Assembly: GCA_027000565.1 (NCBI GenBank) | Contig: JALTNS010000396.1 | Location: 1-32,323 of the forward strand | Reading direction: 5' to 3' | Length of the DNA: 32,323 nt | From: Rhizobiaceae bacterium | Lineage (GTDB): Bacteria; Pseudomonadota; Alphaproteobacteria; Rhizobiales; Rhizobiaceae | Part shown: piece by piece, positions 16,607 to 26,079 of the stretch | Position numbering within the stretch: position 1 is the first letter of the stretch | Layout of the letters: every line of letters starts with the position of its first letter | Program-made: the position numbers and the translations under genes | Notes under the pieces: generated by a model | Database searches by the model: none | Told to the model about the DNA's origin: nothing | What the model saw: only the letters and a program-made list of their open reading frames with translations

Positions 16607-16987
16607 ATGGAACCCGCAGGCGGACATTATCCTGTAGTCTCAACACTTAAAGTTGGCTTTGAAGGGTGTTGCCCGCGTTGTGGAGAGGGCAAGCTTTATA
16701 ATGGCCTGCTGGAACCGGCCAAGGGCTGCAACGCCTGTGGGCTTGATTATTCATTTATCGATTCCGGTGATGGTCCGACCGTGTTTGTCATCATGCTGCT
16801 TGGTTTTGTTGTGCTTGGTTTAGCATTGATTGTTGACAGTGCCTATTCGCCCCCGGCGTGGGTGCACATTGTTTTGTGGCTGCCATTAATCACTGTTTTG
16901 GGGATATATGCCATGCGGGTTATCAAAGGCATGCTGATTGCCCAGCAATATACTCACAACGCACAACAGGGACAGCTGGATGACTGA
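16607..16987 (+). CDS. DUF983 zinc-ribbon membrane protein
   Basis: This small membrane protein family is regularly found beside cox genes in alphaproteobacteria and is of uncertain function. From the ATG at 16607 it has 126 residues. The N-terminal cytoplasmic part has a zinc-ribbon-like pair of CxxC motifs (CCPRCGEGKLY near 21-31 and GCNACGLD near 40-47), followed by FIDSGDGPTVFVI and two membrane helices (about 56-77 and 86-108). The track ORF begins at a TTG in the terminator hairpin; ATG 16607 has aagga six bases before it. It lies 40 bp past the terminator and overlaps surf1 by eight bases, so it probably begins a new unit that includes SURF1, suggesting a role in oxidase assembly (inference from context). 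Confidence 0.88.
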   Translation: MEPAGGHYPVVSTLKVGFEGCCPRCGEGKLYNGLLEPAKGCNACGLDYSFIDSGDGPTVFVIMLLGFVVLGLALIVDSAYSPPAWVHIVLWLPLITVLGIYAMRVIKGMLIAQQYTHNAQQGQLDD

Positions 16988-17744
16988 TGCACAAATGAAT
17001 TCCGGGAAAGGTCGTGGCTGGAAAGGTCTGATCCTGCCGGTATGTATAATTGCTGCTGCTGCCTATATGATATTTCTCGGAAACTGGCAGATGCAACGGC
17101 TGGCGTGGAAAGAAAGTTTGATTGCCAAGGTTGAACAGAACCTGAGCAAGCCGCCTGTAGCCATCGAAAAAATTCAATCATTGCTCAAGAATGGCGAAAA
17201 CATCGAGTATGTGCCAGTGCAGGTCGAAGGGCGCTTCAGGCATGACCTTGAGCAGTACTATTTTGCCACCTTCAGGGAGCAGCCGGGCTGGTATGTTTAT
17301 ACGCCGCTGGAACGCGTCGACGGCAGCGTATTGTTTTTGAACCGCGGATTTGTTCCTATAAACATGAAAGACCCGGCTTTGCGAGCCGAGGGGCAGGTTG
17401 AAGGTATTGTGAAAATTACCGGGCTGGCGCGTACCGCGCCAAAAGAGCGGCCCAACTCTTTCGTGCCAGACAATAATCTGAAAAAGAATGAGTACTTCTG
17501 GAAAAGTCTTGAACAGATGGCCGAAAATACAGGGATACCGGTCGACGGGAAATTATTGCCGTTTTTTGTCGATGCCAATAATGCGCCCAACAAGGGAGGG
17601 CTGCCTGTCGGGGGTGTCACCATGATCAAGTTTCCCAACAGCCATTTGCAATATGCACTGACCTGGTATGGACTGGCGGCAACGCTGCTTGTGGTTGGCG
17701 GTATTTTCATGTTTAAGAGGCGCAAAGAACAATTGGCGTCCTGA
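16980..17744 (+). CDS. SURF1 family cytochrome oxidase assembly protein
   Basis: SURF1 (Shy1 family) helps insert heme a into subunit I of aa3 oxidases. From the ATG at 16980 it has 254 residues with the expected layout: helix at about 15-35, a large periplasmic domain, and a second helix near the C-terminus (about 222-243). Family signatures include [47 protein letters not shown], and [15 protein letters not shown] at the end. The track start 14 codons upstream lies in DUF983; ATGACTGA overlaps the DUF983 stop by eight bases, indicating coupling. It is placed between DUF983 and ispH on the plus strand, 19 bp before ispH. Confidence 0.93.
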   Translation: MTDAQMNSGKGRGWKGLILPVCIIAAAAYMIFLGNWQMQRLAWKESLIAKVEQNLSKPPVAIEKIQSLLKNGENIEYVPVQVEGRFRHDLEQYYFATFREQPGWYVYTPLERVDGSVLFLNRGFVPINMKDPALRAEGQVEGIVKITGLARTAPKERPNSFVPDNNLKKNEYFWKSLEQMAENTGIPVDGKLLPFFVDANNAPNKGGLPVGGVTMIKFPNSHLQYALTWYGLAATLLVVGGIFMFKRRKEQLAS

Positions 17745-17763
17745 ATTTAAACCGGCAGTTTTG

Positions 17764-18759
17764 ATGAAGCCTCAACCAACCATGAAAGTTCAGCTTTGTG
17801 GCCCGCGAGGGTTTTGTGCCGGTGTCGACCGGGCAATTCAAATCGTGGTTCTGGCGTTGAAAAAGTATGGCGCGCCAGTCTATGTTCGCCACGAAATCGT
17901 CCACAACAGATATGTGGTGGAGGGACTTGAGGCAAAAGGCGCAATATTTGTTGAAGATCTGTCAGAAATTCCGGATACCAGTCAGCCTGTGATCTTTTCC
18001 GCCCACGGGGTGCCAAAATCCGTACCGGCAGAAGCGGAGAGCCGCAACCTGATTTATCTGGATGCCACCTGCCCGCTGGTCTCAAAGGTGCACAAGCAGG
18101 CGATGCTTCACATCAAGAGAGGCCGCCATGTGCTGCTGGTTGGCCACAAGGGGCACCCGGAAGTTGTCGGCACCATGGGCCAGTTGCCTGATGGAAGCGT
18201 GAGCCTGATCGAAACTGAAAAAGATGCGGCCGAATTTGTTGTGCCCGAAGGCGCATCCTTCGGCTTTGTCACCCAAACAACCTTGTCCGTGGATGATACA
18301 GCCTCAATCATTGGCCGGTTGCACGAGCGATTTAGCGATCTTGCGGCACCTTCGGCTGAATCGATCTGCTATGCCACCACCAATCGACAGGAAGCGGTAA
18401 AGGCTGCGGCCCCGGGATGTGAATTCTTCTTTGTCGTTGGGGCGCCAAATTCATCCAATTCCCGTCGGCTGGTTGAAGTGGCAAAACGGGCCGGTGCCAA
18501 ACAGGCGATGCTGGTTCAAAATGCCGACGACATTCCCTGGGACAAACTTGCAGAATGCCGGTTGATAGGGATATCTGCCGGTGCATCGGCTCCGGAGGTA
18601 TTGATTGCAACCATACTCGATGAATTCAAGGCAAGGTTTGCGGCCTCAATCGAATTGGCAGAAACCACAATTGAAAATGAAGAGTTTCTGGTGATGCGCG
18701 AGTTGCGCGAAACTCCGCTCGAAGACACAGATATGGCCTTTGTAAATGGGGTGAACTGA
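17764..18759 (+). CDS. ispH: 4-hydroxy-3-methylbut-2-enyl diphosphate reductase
   Basis: IspH is the last enzyme of the MEP pathway, reducing HMBPP to IPP and DMAPP with a [4Fe-4S] cluster. From the ATG at 17764 it has 331 residues. The three cluster cysteines are C18 (GPRGFCAGV), C103 ([11 protein letters not shown]) and C202 ([10 protein letters not shown]). Substrate-binding motifs [29 protein letters not shown] and [11 protein letters not shown] are intact. The track start (17668) lies in surf1 and adds an unlikely leader; the start at 17764 gives the usual N-terminus, and M at 17782 is an alternative. It lies two bases before the thrB GTG, so ispH-thrB are probably cotranscribed, a common rhizobial arrangement. 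Confidence 0.96.
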   Translation: MKPQPTMKVQLCGPRGFCAGVDRAIQIVVLALKKYGAPVYVRHEIVHNRYVVEGLEAKGAIFVEDLSEIPDTSQPVIFSAHGVPKSVPAEAESRNLIYLDATCPLVSKVHKQAMLHIKRGRHVLLVGHKGHPEVVGTMGQLPDGSVSLIETEKDAAEFVVPEGASFGFVTQTTLSVDDTASIIGRLHERFSDLAAPSAESICYATTNRQEAVKAAAPGCEFFFVVGAPNSSNSRRLVEVAKRAGAKQAMLVQNADDIPWDKLAECRLIGISAGASAPEVLIATILDEFKARFAASIELAETTIENEEFLVMRELRETPLEDTDMAFVNGVN

Positions 18760-18761
18760 CC

Positions 18762-19721
18762 GTGGCGGTTTATACTTCCATCACCGACGAACAGCTGACC
18801 GGATTCCTTGCCGATTACAATATCGGGCAATTATTGTCGTATAAGGGGATCGCCGAGGGCGTTGAGAACAGCAATTTTCTTGTCCATACGGACGCCGGTT
18901 ATTTCATTTTGACTCTCTACGAAAAACGGGTAAATGCCGATGATCTGCCCTATTTTATCGGGCTGATGGATCACCTGTACCGTCATGGCATCAATTGCCC
19001 AAAACCGGTGCGCAACAAGGCTGGCGAGGCACTTGGCCAATTGGCCGGGCGCCCTGCGGCCATGGTTACATTCCTGGATGGCCTGTCGGTCAGCAACCCG
19101 TCGGCTGGCCAATGTGAAGAATTGGGTAAAGCCATGGCCCGTATGCATCTGGCCGGGCAGGATTTTACAGGTTACCGGAAAAATGCGCTTTCAATTGATG
19201 ATTGGCGACCGCTGTTTCACCAGTCGGGCAACAGGGTTGATACGATTGAAGACGGGCTGGGCGCGTTGATTGATTGTGAGCTGGATTACCTGGAGGCGCA
19301 TTGGCCAAAGGGCTTGCCAGAAGGCATCATTCACGCGGATCTCTTTCCCGATAACGTGTTTTTCCTGAAGGAAAAACTGTCGGGTTTCATTGATTTTTAT
19401 TTTTCCTGCAACGATATTCTGGCCTATGACGCAGCGATTTGCATCAACGCCTGGTGTTTTGATGAAGGGGGCCAGTTCAGTTCAACAAAAGCCGAGAAAT
19501 TCTTGTCCGGTTATCAAAGCATTCGAAAGTTTAGTGATGAAGAAAAGAAAGCACTTCCGGTTTTAATACGAGGATCGGCAATAAGATTTTTGCTAACAAG
19601 GATGTATGATTGGCTTAATGTGCCTGATAATGCAATTGTTATCCCCAAAAGCCCGATTGAATACATAATCAAGGTAAAATTTCACCAAACAATAACAAAT
19701 TTCCGGATTTATGGGCTGTGA
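18762..19721 (+). CDS. thrB: Homoserine kinase, APH-fold type
   Basis: It phosphorylates L-homoserine to O-phosphohomoserine, the substrate of ThrC, which is also in this window. The 319 residues belong to the aminoglycoside-phosphotransferase-fold ThrB of proteobacteria, not the GHMP type. The N-terminal hallmark [18 protein letters not shown] is clear. The catalytic loop [14 protein letters not shown] lies near 188-201 and the metal-binding segment [12 protein letters not shown] follows. The start is GTG at 18762, two bases after the ispH stop, with a G-rich stretch (ggggtg) upstream; no ATG gives the conserved N-terminus MAVYTSI. The last 60 codons are AT-richer than the rest. rnhA starts 31 bp downstream. 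Confidence 0.95.
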   Translation: MAVYTSITDEQLTGFLADYNIGQLLSYKGIAEGVENSNFLVHTDAGYFILTLYEKRVNADDLPYFIGLMDHLYRHGINCPKPVRNKAGEALGQLAGRPAAMVTFLDGLSVSNPSAGQCEELGKAMARMHLAGQDFTGYRKNALSIDDWRPLFHQSGNRVDTIEDGLGALIDCELDYLEAHWPKGLPEGIIHADLFPDNVFFLKEKLSGFIDFYFSCNDILAYDAAICINAWCFDEGGQFSSTKAEKFLSGYQSIRKFSDEEKKALPVLIRGSAIRFLLTRMYDWLNVPDNAIVIPKSPIEYIIKVKFHQTITNFRIYGL

Positions 19722-19752
19722 TAATTCGAAAAAGTTATTGCGGAGAGAAAAT

Positions 19753-20241
19753 ATGGAAATGAAAGCTGTGGAAATCTGGACAGATGGCGCCTGTTCTCCA
19801 AACCCGGGTCCCGGCGGCTGGGGTGTTGTCTTGAGGTTTGGTGATCATTACAAAGAGCTTTGCGGCGGTGAAAAAGACACCACAAACAATCGCATGGAAC
19901 TGAAAGCCGCCATTGAGGCGCTCAAGGCCCTGAAATATCCATGTACCGTCGATATTTATACGGACTCACAATATGTTCGCGGTGGCATTCTTGGCTGGAT
20001 CGAAAGCTGGAAGAAAAACAACTGGCGAACATCTGCCAAAAAACCGGTAAAAAATGAAGACCTGTGGCGCGAGCTTGATATTGCCATCCAGCGCCATGAC
20101 GTTGCCTGGTACTGGGTCAAGGGTCATGCGGGCGACGAAAACAATGAACGTGCCGATGAACTGGCACGCAAGGGTATGGAGCCTTATAAAAAAGCCAAGG
20201 CAGATCCCGAAGAGTTTAATCCGCACGAATATATGGTGTGA
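19753..20241 (+). CDS. rnhA: Ribonuclease HI
   Basis: RNase HI cuts the RNA strand of RNA-DNA hybrids during replication and R-loop removal. From the ATG at 19753 it has 162 residues. The DEDD catalytic set is visible: Asp in [16 protein letters not shown] (D11), Glu in [11 protein letters not shown] (about 49), Asp in YTDSQYV (about 71) and Asp in NERADELA (about 135), with the loop His in [10 protein letters not shown]. The basic handle region is [20 protein letters not shown]. The track start lies in the thrB tail; ATG 19753 has ggag seven bases upstream. The C-terminus extends about 20 residues ([13 protein letters not shown]) past the core. It ends the ispH-thrB-rnhA run and converges on the peroxiredoxin gene. 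Confidence 0.96.
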   Translation: MEMKAVEIWTDGACSPNPGPGGWGVVLRFGDHYKELCGGEKDTTNNRMELKAAIEALKALKYPCTVDIYTDSQYVRGGILGWIESWKKNNWRTSAKKPVKNEDLWRELDIAIQRHDVAWYWVKGHAGDENNERADELARKGMEPYKKAKADPEEFNPHEYMV

Positions 20242-20287
20242 TTAATCGGGTTTGAGCATGTCCCGTCGCGGCAAAATGCGGACCGTT

Positions 20288-20773
20288 TTACAATTGTGAC
20301 AGCATCCGCGCTGCGGCGGAAACATCGGCGATACCGGGCTTTTCTTCAATGTTAAGCTGTTGCACTTCGCCGTCCTTGATCAGCATGGAATATCGTCTGG
20401 AACGCACGCCCATGCCACCCACAGACAGGTCCACTTCGAGACCGATTGCCCGGGTAAAATCGCCATTGCCATCGGCGAGATAAGTCAGTTTTCCCTCTCC
20501 ACCGGTAGCCTTGGCCCAATGGCCCATCACATGCACATCGTTGACAGAAACGATGCAAACCTCATCTACACCTTTGTCATTCAACGCATCGAGGTTTTCC
20601 AGATAGCCCGGAAGATGATGGTTGTGACAGGTTGGGGTAAAGGCGCCGGGCACCGCCACAAGCACCACACACCGGCCTTCAAGCAATTGCGATGTGGTAA
20701 TTGTTGATTTTCCCTCTGGGGTCATTACCTGAAATGTGGCGTCGGGAATTTTATCGCCAATTTTGATGGCCAT
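20288..20773 (-). CDS. Peroxiredoxin, Prx5 type
   Basis: It reduces hydrogen and alkyl peroxides with a cysteine thiol. The 161 residues match the Prx5/AhpE-like group (glutaredoxin- or thioredoxin-dependent): PDATFQVMTPEGK, then VPGAFTPTCHNHHLPGY with peroxidatic Cys49, then VSVNDVHVMGHWAK, and the conserved Arg in GGMGVRSRRYSMLI. C35 and C74 are further cysteines that might act as resolving residue. Usual length for the family. It converges with rnhA (46 bp gap, no clear terminator) and is 49 bp downstream of the DsbD-like gene on the same strand, so the two may be cotranscribed. Confidence 0.93.
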   Translation of the reverse strand: MAIKIGDKIPDATFQVMTPEGKSTITTSQLLEGRCVVLVAVPGAFTPTCHNHHLPGYLENLDALNDKGVDEVCIVSVNDVHVMGHWAKATGGEGKLTYLADGNGDFTRAIGLEVDLSVGGMGVRSRRYSMLIKDGEVQQLNIEEKPGIADVSAAARMLSQL

Positions 20774-20822
20774 TAGCAGTCTCTTTTGTGTTGATATTAT
20801 TGCAACAGATGTGAATCGGAAC

Positions 20823-21647
20823 CTATTGAACCGGTAATAGTTCTTGCTCTATTCCGCGGCCATCTGCAACCAGTGTAAAGCGTAATTTTGTCTCGGTCAG
20901 CACCGCATCGTCGGGAATATCGGTAACATCCAGCAAAAACTGCGCTTTGTTGCCTTCGCGACTGGTCAGTTTGGCAGGTAGCAGATACCAGCCGGCCGGG
21001 CCTTCCACATGCAAATCGACAACGCTGGCATTTTCATCAACGATACTTTCAATCGCCAGCATGTTTGGCTGATTTTCCTGAAACTTTGCTTCCACCACCC
21101 TGAAATCTTGTTTGGGCATGGTGGGAAGCGACCAGGACGCTTCATTGAGAGTACGCGTGACCTCAAATGACGGGCTGGAAATGCCGGGTTCTGTCACTGA
21201 AATATTGGCCTGAACTGGAATGCAGACCACGCCGCACACGCCGATAATGAGGTTCATATTCAGCACAGTTGGCACGTCTGTCGAGGTGGTTTTGATTTCT
21301 ACTGGAAAAACCACCCGGTCCTTGTAGCCGACGGTCTTGCCGCCAATGCCGGTGAAATAGGTCGGCACCGGGTATTTTACAGTCACACTTGATACATTGC
21401 TGGACATGGAAAAATCGAACTGTGGCGGAATGCCGGATTCACCGGGCGAACGCCAATAGGTTTTCCAGCCTTTTTTCAACAACACCTCAAGCGCTGCATC
21501 AATTTTTTGCTCATCGGGTCTTGCAGCGGTAATCAACCGCATTTTGCCCCCGGTTGTGGTAAACCATTCGCTGGTAGCAGCATGTCCAGGCTGTTGTCCA
21601 AAAATGGCAACCAACAGCACCAATCCAAATATCGTTTTCATCATCAT
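20823..21647 (-). CDS. Exported DsbD N-terminal-like (DsbC corrector domain) protein
   Basis: The 274-residue protein has a signal peptide (about 1-23, ending GHA) and no further membrane helix, so it should be periplasmic. Its body resembles the soluble N-terminal domain found at the front of DsbD/ScsB-type thiol reductases (Pfam name DsbC, disulfide bond corrector): GWKTYWRSPGESGIPPQFDFS, then YPVPTYF, and a redox-type pair in GVCGVVCIP (C138 and C142). In DsbD this cysteine pair passes electrons to periplasmic partners; here the membrane and thioredoxin domains are absent, so it must be recharged by another protein. The gene is upstream of the peroxiredoxin on the same strand. Three consecutive ATGs (21647, 21644, 21641) could each be the start. 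Confidence 0.82.
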   Translation of the reverse strand: MMMKTIFGLVLLVAIFGQQPGHAATSEWFTTTGGKMRLITAARPDEQKIDAALEVLLKKGWKTYWRSPGESGIPPQFDFSMSSNVSSVTVKYPVPTYFTGIGGKTVGYKDRVVFPVEIKTTSTDVPTVLNMNLIIGVCGVVCIPVQANISVTEPGISSPSFEVTRTLNEASWSLPTMPKQDFRVVEAKFQENQPNMLAIESIVDENASVVDLHVEGPAGWYLLPAKLTSREGNKAQFLLDVTDIPDDAVLTETKLRFTLVADGRGIEQELLPVQ

Positions 21648-21827
21648 GCGAAATAGTTAGCCAAATTCGGAATTGAAAACAAAGAAAAGATGATCATCAA
21701 TGGTCATTTTGCTGTGATTAATTGTTATTTTGATGTCCGTGTTATTGAAACAACAGCCACCACAGCGGTTCACATATCACGGGATAGAAGCTAAGCTGCA
21801 TGCAGGTATAAATCCAGGACAGGTAAT

Positions 21828-22412
21828 TTGGACAACAAACTCGATCTTCAAGGCCATTTTCTGATTGCCATGCCTGGCATGAACGATCCGCGTTTTGACC
21901 GCAGTGTCATCTATATGTGTTCCCATTCCGGTGCTGGGGCGATGGGACTGATTATCAACAAGCCGCATGATGACATTTCGCTGGAAGAAATTATCGAACA
22001 ATTAATTGATCAGGATGGTTCGATTGATCAGCTGAATGCTTCGGTAAATCGTAATGATCTGATTTTTCACGGTGGACCGGTGGAACAGGGCCGGGGCTTT
22101 GTTCTGCATTCGGCAGAATACGAGCTGGAATCGACGCAAAAAGTGGCCGAAGGCGTTTCACTCACCGCCTCAATCGATATCCTTCGCGATATCGCCCGCG
22201 GCAACGGCCCGCAAAATGCCCTTTTGACGCTTGGCTATGCCGGTTGGAGCGCAGGTCAGCTTGAAGCAGAAATGGCCCAAAATGGCTGGCTCAGTTGCAA
22301 GGCCACCACCGATATTCTGTTTGATGAAAATTTTGAGAAAAAATACGACCGGGCACTGGCCTTGATGGGCATTGATTCAACCCTGCTTTCAGCGGAAGCA
22401 GGCCACGCCTGA
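21828..22412 (+). CDS. YqgE/AlgH family protein
   Basis: A conserved cytoplasmic protein of about 190 residues (194 here), often called a putative transcriptional regulator (AlgH was linked to alginate control in Pseudomonas), but with no proven biochemical function. Signatures: LQGHFLIAMPGMNDPRFDRSVIY, MGLIINKP, FHGGPVEQGRGFVLHS, and LTLGYAGWSAGQLEAEM near the C-terminus. The start is TTG at 21828: the frame closes at a TAA (21792-21794) upstream, no ATG lies between, and the family normally begins just before LQGHFLIAMP. aggacagg lies directly upstream. It is divergent from the DsbD-like gene and converges on the EAL gene. Confidence 0.93.
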   Translation: MDNKLDLQGHFLIAMPGMNDPRFDRSVIYMCSHSGAGAMGLIINKPHDDISLEEIIEQLIDQDGSIDQLNASVNRNDLIFHGGPVEQGRGFVLHSAEYELESTQKVAEGVSLTASIDILRDIARGNGPQNALLTLGYAGWSAGQLEAEMAQNGWLSCKATTDILFDENFEKKYDRALALMGIDSTLLSAEAGHA

Positions 22413-22450
22413 ATAGTGTCAGGGCCATCCCATGTAAATGATGAGCGACC

Positions 22451-25336
22451 CTAACCGCGGCTGGTTGCCGGGTGATCCTGCAGAAGCGCCTGATAGGCCA
22501 TGCCGTCTTGCATCGGCTTGCCAAAAATATACCCTTGTGCATATTCGCAGCCTAACTGGTAAAGATCGAGCAGGTCGGCTTCTGTTTCAGCCCCTTCGGC
22601 CACAACCTCCATGCCAAGATCATGGGCCATGCCGACAATGGAGCGCAGGATCACCGGACGCCCGGCATGGCTCGAAGGTTGCACAAAAGATTTGTCGATC
22701 TTGATCGTGTCAAACGGAAACCGCATCAGATATGACAAGGACGAATATCCGGTGCCAAAATCATCAAGCGACAACCCGGCGCCTACGGCCTTGAGCCGCC
22801 GCAAAACCAGGGTCATCTGTTCCGGGTTTTCCATAACCATGGATTCGGTCAGTTCCAGTTTCAAAGTACCGGGCATCAATTGTGATTTGCTGATCACGTT
22901 TTTTACATCGTTGATCAAATCGTGGCGCAGCAGTTGCAGGCTGGAAATGTTGATGCTGATAAAAATTGGCACATCACCCAGTTTTTGCTGCCAGTTGGCC
23001 AGCGTTGCTGCGGCCCGTTCCAGAACATGAAGTCCCAGCGGAATTATCAGGCCGGTTTTCTCAGCGATCGGAATGAATTCAATTGGCGGAATGGTGCCGT
23101 GTTTTTGGTGTTCCCACCGCATCAATGCTTCAAATCCGGCAATTGTCTTGGTTTCAAGATCCATGATCGGTTGATAGACCACATCGATTTCACCACGCTC
23201 AAGCGCTTTTCGAAGATCAGCTTCAAGATGCACCATGCCGCTGTGGTCGGCGCGGAACGCCGGTCGAAACGGCTCGATGCGGTCGCCGCCAAAGCGCTTG
23301 GCCTGGAACATGGCGATTTCGGCATCTTTCAACATTTCAGTGGTGCTGGTCTGTTCTGCCGACCAGCTGACCAGACCAATGGATGCGGTGAGCAGAATTT
23401 CCTGGTCGGAAAACGTGATCGGATTTTTCAATGCCTGTTTGCAGGCATCGGCGTAAATGGCAATTTCGTCCGGTTCGGTCTCCGATACCAGCAAAAGCGC
23501 AAACTGGTCAGCCCCCAGCCGGGTGAGGCTGTCCATCGGCTTGAGCAGCCGGGTCAACCGGCGGGAAATGGTCAGCAGAATTGAATCTCCAACCGAGAGT
23601 CCAAGGCTGCCGTTGATACTGGAGAACCGGTCAATATCGATAATCATGACTGTCGGACGAATGGCATCACCGGATGCTGCAAGCTGCATCATGGTATCCA
23701 GCCGGTCGACAAACAACTCGCGGTTGGGCAACCCGGTCAGATTATCGCGCACTGCATCGTGTAAAAGCCGTTCGCTGGCATTTTTGGTTTCTGTTACATC
23801 GGACACAGTGCCCACACAGCGCAGAACCTCGCCGTCAGAGCCGAGGACCGGGCGTGCGCGCAGGGCAAACCAGTGATAGTGATTGTCGGATCCATGCAGG
23901 CGAAAATCCTGGGAAATTTTGCCGCGGCGGTGTTCCAGCACCACATCAAGCGTGGTTTTGAAACGGTCGCGGTCTTCCGGATGCAGCAGCGACAGCCAGT
24001 TGCGCGCCGGGCCGTTCAATTCGCTTTCTGCAACTCCCAGCACGGTTGCTGCCTGAGAACCGGTAAAAATGTGATCACGCTCAACATTCCAGTCCCAGAC
24101 AATGTCGCCGGAACCGGTTAATGCCAGCGCCTGCCGTTCCACATCGCTGACCAGACCCTGTGCCAGCGCACCACCGGCAAAGGCGTGTTGAATAATGGTG
24201 AAGGACAACAGCAGTACAATTAAAACCAGACCGCCGCCAAGGGCCGGCTGGATGATGTCATTGGACAATTGGCCCGAAACCGTAAGCCATGCGCCAAACA
24301 CCCAGATCATGATCAAAATCCATGTCGGGATCAGCAAGATTGCCCGGTCAAACCGCTTGAATGCCAAAAAGAGGATCAGCAGCATGCCAAATATGGCGGT
24401 CAGTGAGAACGAAATTCGGGCAATGCCAGCGGCAATCGGCGGGTCGACAATGGCAACACCAAACAGGATCACCAGTCCCAGGAGCCAGGCAATTGCCACA
24501 TAACTGTAGCGCGCATGCCAGCGATTAAGATGAAGGTAGGCATATAAGAAGACCACCAGACTGGCCGCAAGGAACACCTCGGCCCCGGCGCGCCATGCCT
24601 GTCCGTCTCCAGGTGTGAGTGAAATAACCAGATTGAGAAATCCGAAATCGACACTGATATAAGCCAGGACCGCCCATGCAAGTGCAGCGGTTGCCGGGAA
24701 CATTGAAGATCCCTTGACCACAAATAAAATGGTCAAGAACATCGCCAGCAGGCCGGAAATACCAAGAACAATTCCCCGGTAAAGGGTGTAGCTGTTTTCG
24801 GTATCTTTATAGGCGTTTGGTTCCCACAGGGTAAGTTGCGGCAGGCCGGCTGAATTCAGTTCGGCAACAAATGTGATGATCGCGCCCGGATCAAGGGTCA
24901 GGCGGAATACATCCGAATCATTGCTGGTTTCCCGGTCGAGCGAAAACCCGTCGCTTGGGGTAATCGAGGTAATGCGGACAGACCCCAGGTCCGGCCACAA
25001 AAATCCGGAATTGGAGAGCCTGAAATGGCGGGCGACAATCAACCGGTCCATTTGCTCATCGGTGGTATTGGCAAGCGAAAATACTGCCCAGCTCTGATTG
25101 GGTTTGTCGCCCTTGGCGCGCACCTCAATGCGGCGCACAATGCCATCAACACCGGGAGCGGTAGAGACCTGCAAACGGGCACCGACATTGGGATAAAAAT
25201 CAAGCGCCGGGGTCAGGTCAATGGCAACTGAATCCCGCGTAATTTCAATTGGTTCAAGCGCCTGCGCGGTCAATGTGGCAATCACGACCGCAATCACCGC
25301 GATCAGCGTTTGTGAGAGAAATTTAATCAGGCGCAA
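22451..25336 (-). CDS. Membrane sensor with PAS, degenerate GGDEF and EAL domains
   Basis: A 961-residue c-di-GMP signalling protein. Order of parts: signal peptide (about 1-27), a beta-rich periplasmic domain (28-175) resembling the 7TMR-DISM extracellular type, seven to eight helices (about 180-380), PAS domain (about 405-515), GGDEF domain (about 530-690) and EAL domain (about 715-955). The GGDEF signature reads RLGADQF and the inhibitory-site Arg is a Lys, so cyclase activity is unlikely. The EAL residues look complete: FEALMRW (about 733), ININISS, LKLELTES, SLDDFGTGYSSLSYL, IKIDKSFV, VAEGAET and AQGYIFGKPM, so it is probably an active c-di-GMP phosphodiesterase. The start is TTG at 25336, with gggaag eight bases upstream; no ATG precedes the signal peptide. 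It converges on yqgE. Confidence 0.9.
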   Translation of the reverse strand: MRLIKFLSQTLIAVIAVVIATLTAQALEPIEITRDSVAIDLTPALDFYPNVGARLQVSTAPGVDGIVRRIEVRAKGDKPNQSWAVFSLANTTDEQMDRLIVARHFRLSNSGFLWPDLGSVRITSITPSDGFSLDRETSNDSDVFRLTLDPGAIITFVAELNSAGLPQLTLWEPNAYKDTENSYTLYRGIVLGISGLLAMFLTILFVVKGSSMFPATAALAWAVLAYISVDFGFLNLVISLTPGDGQAWRAGAEVFLAASLVVFLYAYLHLNRWHARYSYVAIAWLLGLVILFGVAIVDPPIAAGIARISFSLTAIFGMLLILFLAFKRFDRAILLIPTWILIMIWVFGAWLTVSGQLSNDIIQPALGGGLVLIVLLLSFTIIQHAFAGGALAQGLVSDVERQALALTGSGDIVWDWNVERDHIFTGSQAATVLGVAESELNGPARNWLSLLHPEDRDRFKTTLDVVLEHRRGKISQDFRLHGSDNHYHWFALRARPVLGSDGEVLRCVGTVSDVTETKNASERLLHDAVRDNLTGLPNRELFVDRLDTMMQLAASGDAIRPTVMIIDIDRFSSINGSLGLSVGDSILLTISRRLTRLLKPMDSLTRLGADQFALLLVSETEPDEIAIYADACKQALKNPITFSDQEILLTASIGLVSWSAEQTSTTEMLKDAEIAMFQAKRFGGDRIEPFRPAFRADHSGMVHLEADLRKALERGEIDVVYQPIMDLETKTIAGFEALMRWEHQKHGTIPPIEFIPIAEKTGLIIPLGLHVLERAAATLANWQQKLGDVPIFISINISSLQLLRHDLINDVKNVISKSQLMPGTLKLELTESMVMENPEQMTLVLRRLKAVGAGLSLDDFGTGYSSLSYLMRFPFDTIKIDKSFVQPSSHAGRPVILRSIVGMAHDLGMEVVAEGAETEADLLDLYQLGCEYAQGYIFGKPMQDGMAYQALLQDHPATSRG

Positions 25337-25487
25337 AATGCATACTTCCCGGTTGCGAAAAGGCTAACCTTGTCATTATTCGTTGTGCGGCCCTAACACA
25401 AGGTTGTTGATCAGGGTCGATGGTTCATTGAGTATATTTAGGGCAAAAATGCGCCTCAAATGAATGTTACAGGGATTGTGACCAGAC

Positions 25488-26075
25488 CTATTGTCGCGGA
25501 TCGTCAGAAAGTATCGCGTATAATCTGTGATCTTGCCACTGACCATTGATTTTCAGATATTTTCGAACGTTGCCCTCAAACCTAAAGCCGCATTTTTCAA
25601 GCAGCGAAACAGATCGAAGATTGTTTTTGATCGCCGCCGCTTCCAGCCGATGCAGTTTCAGTTCGTCAAACACATAAGGGATGATCCGCCGCACCGCCTT
25701 TTGCATTATGCCCTGACCGGCAAATTCCTCGCCCATCCAGTAACCAAGGGTGCATGACTGGCTGACCCCGCGCCGGATATTGGCAATTGTCAGTCCGCCA
25801 ACAAGTATTTTACCACTTTGGGTAAACAGGAAAAAGCTGATGGCCTTGCCGCTTTTTAATTCGGACTGATAGCGTTTCAACCGGCTTCGAAAAGAACTGC
25901 GTTTGTGTTCGCCCGCATCCCAGGTCGGTTCCCACGGTTGCAAAAATTTCCGGCTCGCCGTGCGCAGTGCCAACCATTGCTCAAAATCTTCCATCCGCGG
26001 CATGCGCAGCAGTACCCCGTCTGCATGCAGTATGCCGGGGTCTTCGTGGAGCGATTTGAATTTGAGCAGTTTCAT
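25488..26075 (-). CDS. GNAT acetyltransferase, RimJ/RimL-like
   Basis: It is an acetyl-CoA-dependent N-acetyltransferase of 195 residues. RimJ/RimL relatives acetylate ribosomal protein N-termini, but the real substrate is unknown. Features: LRMPRMEDFEQWLALR, FLQPWEPTW, GGLTIANIRRG, YWMGEEFAGQGIMQKAVR (acetyl-CoA loop region), HRLEAAAIKNNLRSVSLLEKCGFRFEG, all in the order expected for the Acetyltransf_3 family. The track start at 26093 lies inside the M16 gene; the ATG at 26075, four bases after the M16 stop, gives the natural N-terminus MKLLKFKSL. thrC, the M16 peptidase and this gene form a common rhizobial cluster on one strand. Confidence 0.92.
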   Translation of the reverse strand: MKLLKFKSLHEDPGILHADGVLLRMPRMEDFEQWLALRTASRKFLQPWEPTWDAGEHKRSSFRSRLKRYQSELKSGKAISFFLFTQSGKILVGGLTIANIRRGVSQSCTLGYWMGEEFAGQGIMQKAVRRIIPYVFDELKLHRLEAAAIKNNLRSVSLLEKCGFRFEGNVRKYLKINGQWQDHRLYAILSDDPRQ

Positions 26076-26079
26076 TGGT

